NCBI GenBank assembly: GCA_016808115.1 | Contig: JAEQBH010003857.1 | Coordinates: forward strand, 186,001 to 250,000 | Reading direction: 5' to 3' | Source of the DNA: Tetrastigma voinierianum | Lineage: Eukaryota > Streptophyta > Magnoliopsida > Vitales > Vitaceae | Length of the DNA: 64,000 bases | Shown here: piece by piece, positions 50,951 to 63,639 of the stretch | Numbering within the stretch: the stretch's first letter is position 1 | Layout of the letters: the number at the start of each line of letters is the position of its first letter | Program-made: the position numbers and the translations under genes | The notes under the pieces: generated by a model | The model's input: only the letters and a program-made list of their open reading frames with translations | Told to the model about the DNA's origin: nothing | The model's database searches: none

Positions 50951-52750
50951 ATAAGCCAGGTTACGATTCCAGTTTCCCAACTGGTTGATGGAGTTGAGAA
51001 AATATCAAATTTTTTAGAACATTTCTCATAAGTGAGAACCGAAGTACTTGATTGTGATTCCAACTTCAGATGAGAGTGAGAATTGACTCAAAGCAATGCA
51101 AAGTACCTTGTTCTGAAAATAGAACCTAATGGCTGGATGATGGTTGGCCCGAATTTGATCAGGTTGAGAAACGGAGTTCTCAAAATTTGTCAAGCTTGTT
51201 CATATAGAGGGCAGAGATCAAATAATGCCATTATTTTGGAGGCTTTAGATGAGTGGTGACCCAAACATTTCTAATGCTATATGTTGTTCCATAGAACCTA
51301 ATACCGGCGGATGATGGGTTCCCGACCCTTGATCAAATTGATAACAGTTCTCAAAATTTTTCATAACATTTCTTATAGAGTAAGGAATCCAACAAAATGT
51401 CAGCCATTATTGATTAAACTTCGAATTAGTGGCGGCCCAAACAATGCCTAGTGCCTAAATGTTGTTTAAAAACATAACTTCTGTGCAGGCAGGCGATGCG
51501 GTTCTACGGCCCGGTTGAGCTGGTTGAGAAACGATTCTCAAAATTTTCAAAACATTCCTTCATGATGAGAATCGAAAAGCGGTGCACAATTCCAACTCGG
51601 AATTAGTGAGAATTGACAAACAATGCCTAGTGCCACAAGAACAGGCTCACCTTGAAGGCTGTCAAAGAGCAAAGACAAGCACAAAGCGGGGCTTGCCTAG
51701 CGTTCATACTGTGGGATTCTTGCTACTCCCCCTTTGTCTTCCTTCTTTTCTACCTCCAAAACCAGGTATTCATTCCCTCTCAAAAATTTGTCTCCTTCAA
51801 TAAGAAGACCTCCTTTGGATCTAGAGAATCTCTCGTCCTTTTCTTTTCTCATTTCCTTCTTTCTCCTCTCCATTTTTCCTTTGCCTTCTTTTCTTCCTTT
51901 CTTTCCCTTCCTTCTTCATTTTTGCTTGTATTTCTCTCATTCATAAGCATAGTTTGCTTCAATCAAAAAAACTCCCTCGTCAGTCTCGGACTTGACTCCA
52001 TAAACACTCTTCCCATTCTGAGGTTATTGGTGGGCCACATTAACTCATTTGCTTAACCACCAAGAATCAAAATGGACTCAAGGTGGGTTGCAAGCTGGCT
52101 TAAATGGCCCATAGCGGACCCAAATGTCGTTCCTAGGACGATCTAGAGCTTATAGGCTGAACCAAGTTGGATTTGGGCTCTGGAAAAACCGCAAGCGGTG
52201 CTCCGCCTACAAGTTGACTCGGCGGTTGAACGGATGCCAACGGTGGAGTCGAGCTAGAGAAAATTTTTGAAAATTTGACATAATTTTCCTTAAAGAATAA
52301 GGAATCCAAAAAAAAATGGAGTGTGATTCCTGGTTCAAATAAGGGAGATATGATCCAACAAAACAAACTCGGGTGCTCAGGGTCGAACTTTGATCGATAA
52401 TGAACTTTAATAGAAAGTGAAATGCGAACACTTGGCAGATTCCCAGCCGATCGATATGGTTGATAAAATTCTCAAATTTTGTCAAGAAATTCTTGAATAG
52501 TAGAATCCAATAAAAGAAGATGCATAATTTCGAGAGGTTTGGATGAGAGGGTATGATGTAACGAAGCGGCTCACGTTCAAACGTGCTTCAATGAATTGTA
52601 TGCCTAGCGGGGAAACTTTGAAGCTGCGGATTGGGGTGGTAGGGAAAAGTTTGAAATGTTGAAAGAATATTCCTTGAAACAAAGAGTCCATGAAAGAAAA
52701 ATGGGTGCACTACAATTTCGAGTTCGGATAGGGAGATATGAGCAGAGAGC
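50950..52750. repeat. Degenerate ~170-200 bp tandem array
   Basis: A unit containing GGTTGAGAAACG..TTCTCAAAATTT, CATTCCTTATAGAG.AAGGAATCCAA and AGTGAGAATTGAC..CAATGCCTAGTGCC recurs at about 50.99, 51.16, 51.33, 51.52, 52.24, 52.46 and 52.66 kb. It is interrupted at about 51.70-52.20 kb by a unique part with a pyrimidine-rich tract (51.83-51.95 kb). No function is evident. Confidence 0.7.
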
Positions 52751-53160
52751 AAGCCCTGTAGTGCTCCTCTCGGTCGACATACTCAGTAAACTCTGGAGTT
52801 GAGTTCTGAGAGGGGCCCACTTGCTTCTATGGCACGATGCCTTAACTACATATACGCAATGTACTTACATACAAGCCCACGAGAGCTGTTTCTGGGAGAC
52901 ACCGGCCAAACCTAAATGGACGTAACGATTGCCATGAGCGATGGTGAGTGTGACTTCAAAAAAAGGATAAATGTCTGGGAGTGTTGAGGGACAAAATTGA
53001 GGGTCTACAGATGCATAACATAATATAGTTGACTATAACACTTATGATAGTGTCGCACCATTTGATACAACATCTTTTGAATCACTGTCATAACGAATAG
53101 TCCTTGTTTTCAATTATCCTGGAGTGAGTCCTCTGAATCTTAGTGAATTTGTTTTTTTAA

Positions 53161-54240
53161 TTGTTTGTCTCTAAGTTCCAAATGGATCTCTTGACAGAAG
53201 GCAGTTCAGTTGTTTGTCCCCCTCTGTTGGACGAGATTAACTATGGCTACTGCAAAGCCCATATGTGTGCATTCATCAAATCTATGAACGACCTCGCCTG
53301 GAAAGCAATCTTGATTGGCAGGACTCCTCCCACCAAGAAAGATGAGCCAGGAAACAATGTGCCCCAAAGTGAACTTGAATGGTCATCGGAAGAAGACAAG
53401 TAGTCATTCGACAATTGGAAAGCTCTCAGTGCCATCTTCAATAGGTTGGTCACTACATATTCAAGAAAGCATGTCGGCTTAGTTGAAGGAGTTGGCGAGC
53501 GTGCGATATTATAAGTTGAGTTTGAAGGAATCTCTCTCACTATTTTGAGGAAATCAGAATAGAGGCTTTTGATCTCTAAGTCGAGAATCTTGAATGGAGA
53601 GAATATAGAGAGATAATTAGGCAATATCATGCAGAGACATCTCAAATGAGTCATTTATACTAGGAGAGAAGATTTATGAAAAAAAGCTCATACGGAAGGT
53701 TTTGAGAACTCTGCCAGAAAGGTTTGCTTAAAAGGTCGTTGCCATTGGGAAGCAAAGAATCTTGAAACCATGAAGTTTGAAGAACGGTTGGATCTTTTCA
53801 AACTTTTGAAATGGAACTTGAAGAAGATAAGAAAATGAGAAAGAGAACAGTGGCCTTCGGGTGAACCCGCGACAATTGAGGGAAAGAAGAAGATGACCTT
53901 AGAGAATCCCAATGGTTCTCTTGTGAAAAACTTCAGTAAGTGGCTAGAAAAAGATGAACAAGATATTATTAAAAAGGAACTATCACCCAAGAATAACTTT
54001 GTTCTGAATTCTTCACCACATGGTTCCACCCTTTAAAACAAACAAGTTTTACGGAGGTAATGGAACCAACAAACAGAGTATAGAATTTGATCGAAGGGCA
54101 TATGAGAGGAATGGCGCATGTTCAAGCGCTAAGTATTGGCAACACACCCATAAGAAAAACAAGTCTTATACAACAACCTAGAGTGATGAAGAGTCTGAGG
54201 ATTTGGAGGAGCTCTTCAATGACCCTATGGTGTTAATTTA
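53161..54240 (+). pseudogene. Copia F gag, broken
   Basis: It starts MDLLTEGSSVVCPPLLDEIN and continues YCKAHMCAFIKSMNDLAWKA and LEWSSEEDK before a TAG at 53401. Homology goes on in other frames: LSAIFNR, ISLSH, RTLPERF, VAIGKQ.., then FETFEMELEEDKK-like text and K/S-rich sequence to about 54240. The start resembles the gag of SIRE-type copia elements. A stop and frameshifts make it non-coding. Confidence 0.75.
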
Positions 54241-54769
54241 AGGTATCTATATAGGAATTATGCAGTACGATGTAGTAGGGTCGCATAGGTGCATCAAGGG
54301 CTTCCTTAATTATTTTAGTGCCATAATATAATTTTTGAAAGTTGTTTTTAATGGTGAAATTGTAAAAATTCAAAGAATTGTGACACTTTTGCAATTAAGA
54401 AAAGTGGAGGGGTGAAAGTACAAATTATGGAAAAAAATAGAAAAGTTGAAATGGTAAAATGTATTAATAAATTGCCATATGGTTTGAGAGCTTAGAAAAT
54501 TCTCTAGATTTTGGTGTAGCAGGTGTGCGGAGTTAAATTCGTCTGCAAAATCTATTGACTAATTTCGTTGAATTATGAAGAGGCGTCGGAAGTATTTTGC
54601 GATTTTGGGTGATAAGTGTTGAAAGAAATAGAATTTTTTGGGAGGTAGAACGAGATAGAATAAGATAATATGAGTATGTGTAATATATAAATAATAATTG
54701 ACGCCCTGAAGCACAGGGTCTGCAGTGACCACCAGAAATGAAGGCTTTGTGTGTCTAAATGTGAGACCC

Positions 54770-55450
54770 GTACATGTAAAAATGACTAAATAGGGCCCGT
54801 CGTCCATACTTGTCCATCTGATTACCAAACCATACATTTCTATAGATCCAGGATTATTACATCACTCTTAAAACATATATATTAAAACTAATAGTTTGTT
54901 CTAATATATATATAATACACACAAAACACAAATCAAGGCAACGATTAAAGACCGCTTCATAATCCCGGGCCTTTGGGAAGGTTGTGTACGCATGCATCTG
55001 TACACGAAGAGTCAGCGACGGGTAAGTTAACGCCCGGTGAGATAAATCCCTACGAGGGTTATTCCATCTAGGTTTTGGGGCGTCTCGTTGACCTTGTCGG
55101 CCTGCGGAAGGCTACATTATTATGCCATGCTCGTGAGGCGTCATGAAGTAAAATGATTTCCCAGTAGGGCCGTGTCGTCATATTCGATCGATTTACCAAA
55201 ACTATACTGCGTCCCCTTAGATCAGTTATTACATCACTCTTAAAACATATATTAACTAGTTTTGTTCTAATATATACAAAACATTTGAATCAAAGCCTGT
55301 CAGGCAGCTTCACATCTGGCCTCTAAGGAGGGCGTAATGCGCATGTCTTTGTCTTGTACTGAAAGGGAGTCCGTGGCAGGATGAGCTAACATCTAGTAGA
55401 ATGGTACCACCTACAAGGTTATTTCCCGTGGTATCGTTTGCCATTCAGGC
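54770..55450. repeat. ~376-bp direct tandem duplication
   Basis: The block ATTACATCACTCTTAAAACA at about 54855 recurs at about 55229. The sequences before it (GGGCCCGTCGTCCATA / GGGCCGTGTCGTCATA) and after it (TTTGTTCTAATATATA..) align over roughly 300 bp per copy with many differences. Confidence 0.75.
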
Positions 55451-56935
55451 AAAGCAATCCGTGCATACATGTTGTCTATCATGAAAAAAACTACATGCAT
55501 GTATGAGGCGACTACACATACCTGTCTGGTCTGACCTTGACCACCACCCAGTGAGTGCTGTGGGAAATCAATCTTAGTCGTGATCGAGCTCCCCATCTCT
55601 CATAACCCATAGTCTGTATGTGATATTTATTTGTCGTTTCATGTCTTTTTAGACCGCTGGGGCACCCGGGGTCTCCCGCTGCGGGTCTCTTACACCCTCG
55701 ACATTTTTCGGGCTTTCCTTGGTGGATGGTTGTCTTAGGTTTTAGGCTTTTCACCGAGGGAGGAGGGGTATCTTTCCCCTACCCTTTCGCCCAGGCACAT
55801 TTCATACCACCATTTCATTTAACAACGTGGAACTGATTGGACTTCGTCCCGTTTCGAGCCCACGATTACGCAACGCTATTTGAGCCCGGTACCGTAACGT
55901 ACGCACCCGTATAATCGCGATTGTTCTACAGCACCAATGCTGGTGGTGTGCCCGCTGCACTGAGCCATGACGATGTATGAGCCTCTATGGACATTCTACC
56001 ATACACATGTTGTGCTATGGTGCTATGTCTGTACACACGACATTCCATATATTCATTTCAACATCGGCATACATGTAGTCGTATTAATATTCCATACATT
56101 CAGGCATCACATAAACATGCATACATCTTTTCTATCGTCGGTTCGTCATGTCAACATCAAGCATGTATTAACATAATTCCAACCATTAAGCGAAATGTGC
56201 TATAGTTCATATTCCAGTGGACATGGTGTGTCAATCATACGACCAATGCATATAAGGTATTTCCATCTTCATCGCACATATGTCACATAATTTCACATAT
56301 TCAGTATGACATTGAATTTATTGCAATAACACACATTAGCCATTCTTAGCATTAAATTCGGCCATGCTTAGCCTAAGAAATAATTTGGACATAGTCAGAA
56401 ATTCCAGTTTTTATAAATACCACACAAAAATCCATAGCAATTCCCACCTTTCGAGGCCATGTCCCCAGCATTTCGGTTTCCTGCGCAGGTTAGAAGTTAC
56501 GAAGCGAGCGGACGTGGCTAATGGTGACCACGACCCGATGTTCGACCTACATTTTGGTGACACTTTATCTTAAATTCTAGACTCGGCAGGCTTTACGTAA
56601 GAAAGTCCGAAGCAGCGAATTCAGAGTTAGACAAGAAGTGCCAGCCATCCAAAGCCACAGCCGATTCTGAGGTGTCTGCGAGAGGTAGGCACCCGGGTTG
56701 CCATTCGCGGGATTTTGTTGATTCAAAAGCTCTGCAAATGTTATTGAACTGATCCAAAGCCATGAAACGGAGTCTTTGACCATCACATAATCACAAACAA
56801 GCAACACAACATACAAATTCGCGGAAAACCAAGCGAAACGGTAGGCCATTACGGCCCTAGGCGTAAAATAACCGGCTTACCTCTTGTAAGTGTGATTCGG
56901 GTTCAGCATGGGTCAGTACACGCTCATTGCGCGAC

Positions 56936-57105
56936 ACTCCTTCCATTTCCTCTTTCTTTTTCCTCTCTTCCTCCCCTTTCTTCTTCTCTTTCTTCCTTTT
57001 CTTTTCTTTTATTTTCCTCCTTTCTCTCTCCTTTCCTCTCTCTTCCTCTTCTCCTTTCTCCTTTCCCCTTGCTCCCTCCAGCCTTCTCACTTCTGCTTTG
57101 CTCCC
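56936..57105. repeat. Polypyrimidine tract (purine-rich on minus)
   Basis: About 170 bases almost free of A and G, made of TTTC, TCCTC and TTCC runs. A TATATAG box lies nearby at 57139-57145. Such tracts can adopt triplex structure and are common in LTR or leader regions. Confidence 0.85.
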
Positions 57106-59939
57106 CCCTGGCGCATTTGAGACCCCATGTGAGCCCTTATATAGTGTTCAAAGGAATAGCATGCATGTTGACCTGTAGCATGCCATGTGTCACACATATT
57201 TTAATGTGTCATCCACATGGCTCGCCACGTGTCGCGGAGCACCGGATTTTACTCAAATGAGAAATTTCGACTATCTCGAGATGACGAGGTCGTGGGTAGC
57301 TAGATTTGAGGAGGCAGGTTGCGGTGCAATCCACTAGTCATCCGAGATCTAGAAAATCCCAACTTTCTCGGACTATTCTTGTTTGCCCCCTTTCTTTTTT
57401 TTTGAAAAATGTAAATTTAAAATTTTACGGGTTTTACAATAATAATAGGGTCAAAAGAAAAAAGATAAAGTCAAAATCTTAGACGGAGGAGGCGGACGAA
57501 ATGAGAGAGAAGAGAGATTTTATTTATTTTATTTATTTTTTTACTTCTTTTTAAGATCTACGGAAATTGGATCATAGATTTTTTAAATGGAGCGAGAAGA
57601 AAAGGAAAAGAAGATTGGTCTGACAAGGGAAAGCTAACGCGCAGAGTGCTGAACAGCGTTTAAATTATTCAAAGTGAAGAATTTTCACTCTTTTATTTTA
57701 ACTAAATGCTATATAATGTCTTGAAATTTTTTCTTTAGACGGCGTGAAATGTCTCCAGGCTTTCCAGTCAAATTTTTGGACTAGGTTTAGGAATTTTAAG
57801 ATTTTGGAGCGTAATTCAAATAGTCATTTGAATTCGGAATTTGTTTTAGACGGTTCGAGTTGAAATTCAGAGGATTTGATTTTATTAATGAGACGATGCG
57901 GACAGCAATTTTCAAAACTTTGGGTGTTTTTAGACCCATGGAAGTCCTTGAGTCCTACAGAATCTAACCATGTATCACCCTTGATAGCATTTGGTATCCA
58001 CATAATTTTTGAAAAAGGGGTAATTGCAGCACACCAGTGTGCAAATTTCTTAGTTGTCTTGGCGTGTGTGTGGTATAATACATTGAAGCGTAGTAGAGGG
58101 TCGTTTTTTGAAAAGTTGGATAGTTTTATGGGGCATTTCATGTGTGGGGTCCTGGTCAATTTCACCTCATATTATCGATGTTCTTATGTGAATGTGACTA
58201 GCACGTAAAGTTTTGTTAGGAGAATGTCAAAGTTCGTTTCCATATGAGTCGCTTTGGAAGCCCTTTGTATGTTTATGGATTAAAACATTAAACTTAGAAC
58301 ATTTTAATTTGTATGAATCGTAGAGCGGTGGAGCATCTGACGATGAGCGAGAAATCTGGCGTGGCAGCGAGGGTGAAAGAAATTAGTCGAAAATGTAGTA
58401 CTCGAAATCTCGTTTTCAAAAAACGAAGTGTTTAAATTACAAGATTGTAAAGTGCTTTGAAAATATAATCTAATTAGTAAAGCATTGTTTTTTACCTCTC
58501 CCACTTATTATACTTATGAAGAATTTGATTCGGTGCAAGAAGCAGTTTAGCTTTTTTTTTTTTTAGCAAAACCTTTAGATGGCCTGACTCGGTTCGATCC
58601 AGATGTATCTCGGATTATTGCATGGCGGTTGTAGGACATTATGACTAACTATGTGCACGATTGGCGTTAGGGGTTAGATATAGTATATATTTATATAGTG
58701 AGTCGCCCTCTGCACATTCGGTATATATAGATGAATGTGGCCGACATGGTGATGAGGTGTTGGATTCAGAGTTTCCATCAACGCTGGGGCATTTGATTCA
58801 GGGTTCCATTATGTTTATAGAGATCCCACATTCATACAGGACCATATTAGATGAAGTAGTGTTTCGGGTTCTCTACGATGCGAGTTCAGTGCGATGGCAT
58901 CACGTCTAGGGTATTTCGAGAGGAAATGGGCCCACCGAGTGGTACTACTTGATTCTGTTATAACACTTTCGGTGCCTTTTCTGTGAAACAATTTTCAGCA
59001 ACATAAATAGTTTTCAGAATAGTTTTCAGAAATGGTTTTCATAGCAAAAACTTAGTTTTATCATAAACAGTTTACAACCATTTATGTACATATTTTCATA
59101 TAGGGAGGTACATACAGACTGACAACATTTAAACATAGTGCCTTTCGATAAGCTGGACGGCAGGTTTTACGTTTTTAAAATAAGAATTTTCTAAGGTCTG
59201 AGGTGCCAAGTAGAAAGACTTTTCCAGGATCCTTAGTCCTAGATGTTGTGTTGTATTTATATATAAGATAATGTGTAATGTAAACGTAGTAAAAGTTAAA
59301 ATGTGACATTTTGTATATGTATAATATCTTTATGTAAAAAAATATGGCATGCATGGTTTTGAAAAAGCAGGTTGCGATATGAATTTATGTTGGATGATTC
59401 TTTATCTTATATTTTTGATGAGGACCGGGGTCCTTTATGGTTGTAGTTTGGATTTTTTGGAAAATGACAGAGTGTATTTTTGTATACAAGTGATTTACAT
59501 GTTTGGGCTTGACAGCACCGTGCACGCAGCCTTTATCTTTGGCAGCCGGATTTTAGTTAAATCTAAAGTTGATTTTGATAAAAAAAATGAAAATTTTACA
59601 CATAACTTCGTTTTCAAAAACGGTTCATTGATTATAAAAGGCAGCTTCATGGTAACTTGTCGGTCAGTGAGCTTGGTGGAGGTTACTATGGGTTGTTAGC
59701 GGGTACATCAATAGGAAGGGTTTGTCACTTAATAAGTCTATTCTTTGTAGAAGATCTTCCTTTAGATGTGTTTTATCATATGCTTCATCTGCAATCTTTT
59801 TTTATGGCGGGTGTTGCCTTGCATTATATGTTGAGGCTCTTGGTGCGAGAGAGTAGTGATGATAAAGAGTCTCATAAGAAGATGCTAGGTACACTCATAT
59901 AAGGTCATGTATGAAGTAGGCTCTTAATGAACAAGTTTG

Positions 59940-62400
59940 CACAAACATGTGTTCCCAACTATGTAGAAAATATTAACTTGTCAAACAAAATAATGCTATG
60001 TGATTATTCACTTACGACAAGCTATCTAAACAAGAGTCTCATAAATGGTGGAGAAGATTAAGAAAGGTTATGTCGCATCATTCTGGTACCACGACATAGA
60101 ACATATCGATAATTGGAAAAAGAACTTCAAAGATCATAAGGTCTAGTGTTCAGGGAGAAGTTTAAGGAAACAAACTCTCGACGAGCAAAGGCTATCTTTT
60201 TAGGTAAAACCACTATCACATAAGAAAGAAGACTTTACTGCTTTCGAGTTACACTTCTACAAGCGGGGCATATCAGGAAGGAATTCACCCACTTCTTGAT
60301 GCGTCAAAAGATGCGGCAATAAGTGCAACATCCTAAAACTAAATATGTGTGGATAGCGAAGAAAGATGGGAGGTGTTTGGTCATCTGCACATCTCTAAAA
60401 ATGAAGGTCAAAGAAAAATGGTACTTTGGCTTGATGGCGGCTCCCGAGCATGACTGACACGGGAATTTCTAACAAATTTACAACCATGTAGCTTAGAATT
60501 ATAACATTTGGAGATGGTGTTATAGGTATAGTTCTTAGAAGTGGCTCTCTGAAAATTCCAAGTATGCTTAAACTAGAGAATTTTCTACTTGTAAATGGGT
60601 TAAAAGTAAGCCTCATCAGCATTAGTCAGTTATGTGATCAGAACTTGTCCCGGTTCCTTCAAAGAAAGTGCTGGAGTCCTTGCAGTGACTCTGACGCATG
60701 TGTTATGGAAGAATCGGGCAATTGTTATCTATTGACTTATTCGGGAACTGTTTTTACCTTGTTTAACAACTCCGGATATATGGCATAGAAGACTCAACCA
60801 CCGGTAGTCATAAAAGTCTCGAATGAGACTATGCATTGATGATGATGCAGGAATCCCTAGATTCTGCAGTTGATCTGGAAAATCTGTGGCTCTTGTCAAT
60901 TGGGGAAAAAAATTCGGTCGCCTCATAAGGTGACATAACATCTCTCTACCAAAAGAGTTCTTGTACTCATTCACGTGGACCTTATGGGACCAATGCAGGT
61001 TGAAAGCCTTGAGAGAAAAAGGTATGCATTTATTTGTGTTGATGATTTTTCCATATATTTATGGGTACACTTTCTTAGAGAAAAGTCATACACTTTTGAT
61101 ACGTATGAAACCCTGTTTAAAAAAAATTTGTGTGGAAAAAACCCTCATCTCAAGAAGGCTATGTGAATAAGGAGTGATCACGAGAGTTTGAAAATTCCCA
61201 CTTTGTCAATTTTTGCAACAAACACGGCATAAGGCAAGATTCTGCAGCTAAAACTCCCACAAACAATGGGGTAGTTGAAGGAAAAAGAACAAAACATTAC
61301 GAAAAATGGCTTGTGTGTGTACTCAAAGAAAGAAAGAAACGTTCATCTTCTGTTGAGTACTGGGTTGAAGCCACGAACACGGCTTGTTACACGAAGAAAA
61401 GAATGTATCGTAGGGGGGACCACCATGACACCATACGAAAATATGGAGAGGTAAGAAACCTAACCTGAAGATTTTTCATAATTTGGAAGCACGTGTTTTG
61501 TACTGAATGATAGGGAACACATGGGCAATTTTGATCCAAAAAGTGATGAGGGTATGTTTCTAGGATATTCTCATAACAGTAGAGCTTACAAGGTGTTCAA
61601 CAAACGATAAAAGAAAATTATGGAAATGAGTCGATGCGGTGGAAGTCGATGATTTATGCTTTATAGAATTAGAGAAAATAGGACTGTGAGTTCCATAGGA
61701 GGTGCACTAGGTGATAGTATCTTAGAAAATGACGCAACATCTAGCAATAGACCCAGCCTTGCCGTAGCAGATGTCTCATCTTCTAGCGAACCATCTTTCC
61801 TTGCGATAAGCGAGGGTCTGTTCGAATCCTCAGAGACAAAAGATCCCTTTCTACTATAGGCATCTCATTGGAAGTCTTGAAGAGAATTTGGAATTCAAAT
61901 GTGAGGCTTTAAAGTCAATTATAGAGAAATGATTGGCTACACGACACCTCATCCATTGAACCCAAAAACATCAAGGAAGCTCTAGAATATGAATATTGGC
62001 TAATTGCAATGCAGGAAGAACCTAGTTAATTCATAAGGCATGAAGTATGGGATTTGGTACCTCGACCACAAGATGTCAATGTCATAGGAACCAAATGGAG
62101 CTTCAAGAAAATATCAAATGAATGAGGAATATCTCGGAAACAAGGCTCGAGCCCCAGTGGCTCGATAGTGCGCTCGGGTGGAAGACATACTTTGTGAAGA
62201 GACATTTGCTCCTGTGGCTACTTGCCTCTGAGAATCGGTCGTATTCTCTGTGTGCCCTTTTTCTTTGTACTTTGTTTCAAACTCTATTCGATGGATGTCA
62301 AAAAATGCCTTCCCAAGAATGGGTACTTGAATGAAGAAGTGTTGTGGCTTATCGAAGGGATCACTCATCTACGGTATGTCGCAGTGCGAATCAACACTTT
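59940..62400 (+). pseudogene. Copia F pol remnants
   Basis: Plus strand order: zinc-knuckle scrap (about 60.25-60.3 kb), protease-region scrap KVKEKWYFGL (about 60.4), pre-integrase KLENFLLVNGLKVSLISISQ (60.57-60.63), integrase HVDLMGPMQVES and RYAFICVDDFS..LWVHFLREKS (60.97-61.1), QDSAAKTPTNNGVVEGK (61.2-61.28), then reverse transcriptase DLVPRPQDVNVIGTKWSFKK (62.05-62.11) and KLYSMDVKKCLPKNGYLNEE (62.28-62.34). The YVDD region and RNase H are not seen. Stops and shifts throughout. Confidence 0.82.
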
Positions 62401-63635
62401 CGGACATGGCCCAGAGGGAAAACACGGAGGCATGGATAGATTTCACGAACTATTAGTGTCCACACCCTGGTGACCAAATGGATGCGAGTCCATACTTTTT
62501 ATAATGAATGCGAGGAATGCGACCTTCGAGCAGTGATTGATGCCTCGCGGGAGGGTCTTAATGAAAAGACCACAGACCAGAAGCATATGAAATTTTGGAA
62601 AACCATTTGCTACTAACACGATAAGTGGCCTAGAGAAAAAGACTACACACCGGTAAGAGCAGGCCATAGGTAGCACGAGATATAAAGGTTCTCAACAATA
62701 GTTTGCTCATGTCGCGCGGCTTACTAAGCAATGACTAGGCAATGAGTGCGCGAATGTTGTGCAGGACGATTCTTGGGAGTTGTGTGGTCTCTGAGACGGC
62801 TAGCGGCTAAATGTCGGTCGAGAATGGCGTAGAGAAGGCCCGGTATGCGTCAAGGTTTTGTCGAGTCGGCCCGTCGGTATGGGAAACAACTATCAGGCAA
62901 AATGAGGCGATAATGGTGGCGTCTTGTCCAGTCAGAATAGTCGAGCAGGTCAGGTTATGGATGGAGGAACAATCGGAACAACATGCCACCACGAAAGAGG
63001 TGAAGCGAACCACCTCTGAGAAAAAATTGGACTACTGGAACAAGCCCTTGTATGAATCTTACGCCCTCACACTAGCCTTTATGAATGAGACGAAGGAGAA
63101 TATGCAACACAGCCTCGATTGATCGATCAGCGGCACGGTTGAAAGATTTAGGAGAGCACATCTGGCGGGTTAAATGGCGATCTATTGTGAGGAAAGGCAT
63201 CAGTGTACGGCGGCAGAAGTGAACTCGAGAAGAGGGAATGAACGTATTAAAGCGATTGCGGCTTGAAGTGGTAAAGATTTGGCACTACAGAGCCGCCCCG
63301 GGTGTGGCCGGAGGAAGTAGAAATTGAAAGTCATTAAACACGGTCGGAATGATAATACGGATGAGGGAACAGCGAGGCGACCGGAGTGGGGCTGGCGAGC
63401 AAGGATGACCAGCCCATGGCCCCGATTCGTCACGAAGCGTCTAAAGGAATAAGTTGGATAAGTAGTTCATTCAGTTCATGCCGTATTTAGCGCATCATCC
63501 GTTTGCGATGCTGGGCGGATGCCAAGTTATGTCAAATTTATGAAGGACATCTTGTCTCGAAGAAGATTAGCGGATTTCAAAGCAGTTGACCTCGAGGGGG
63601 TGTAGTGCCGTCCTTGTGGAAGCTGCGCAGCGCTA
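62400..63635. other. Unassigned, possibly degraded gypsy gag
   Basis: A 103-codon open frame at 62811-63122 (MSVENGVEKARY..) has no family resemblance that I recognise. Position just before a gypsy protease makes gag of that element plausible but unproven. It ends at an A-run (63636-63654). Confidence 0.35.
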
Positions 63636-63639
63636 AAAA

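Larger units (their letters stand above)
54240..59650. other. 5.4 kb unassigned insertion between copia F gag and pol
   Basis: It contains a two-copy ~376-bp tandem repeat (54.77-55.45 kb), a 160-bp pyrimidine tract (56.94-57.10 kb) with a TATATAAG box just to its right on the minus strand, and otherwise mixed to AT-rich DNA. No confident protein is readable. It may be one or more nested large non-autonomous LTR elements. Confidence 0.4.

Noticed and set aside
56892..57260. Leu/Ser/Phe-rich open frames that look like membrane proteins
   Set aside because: They are translations of a polypyrimidine tract in several frames at once.
57824..58208. Overlapping 110-codon frames on both strands
   Set aside because: No family resemblance and no splice or codon evidence; left as unassigned sequence.
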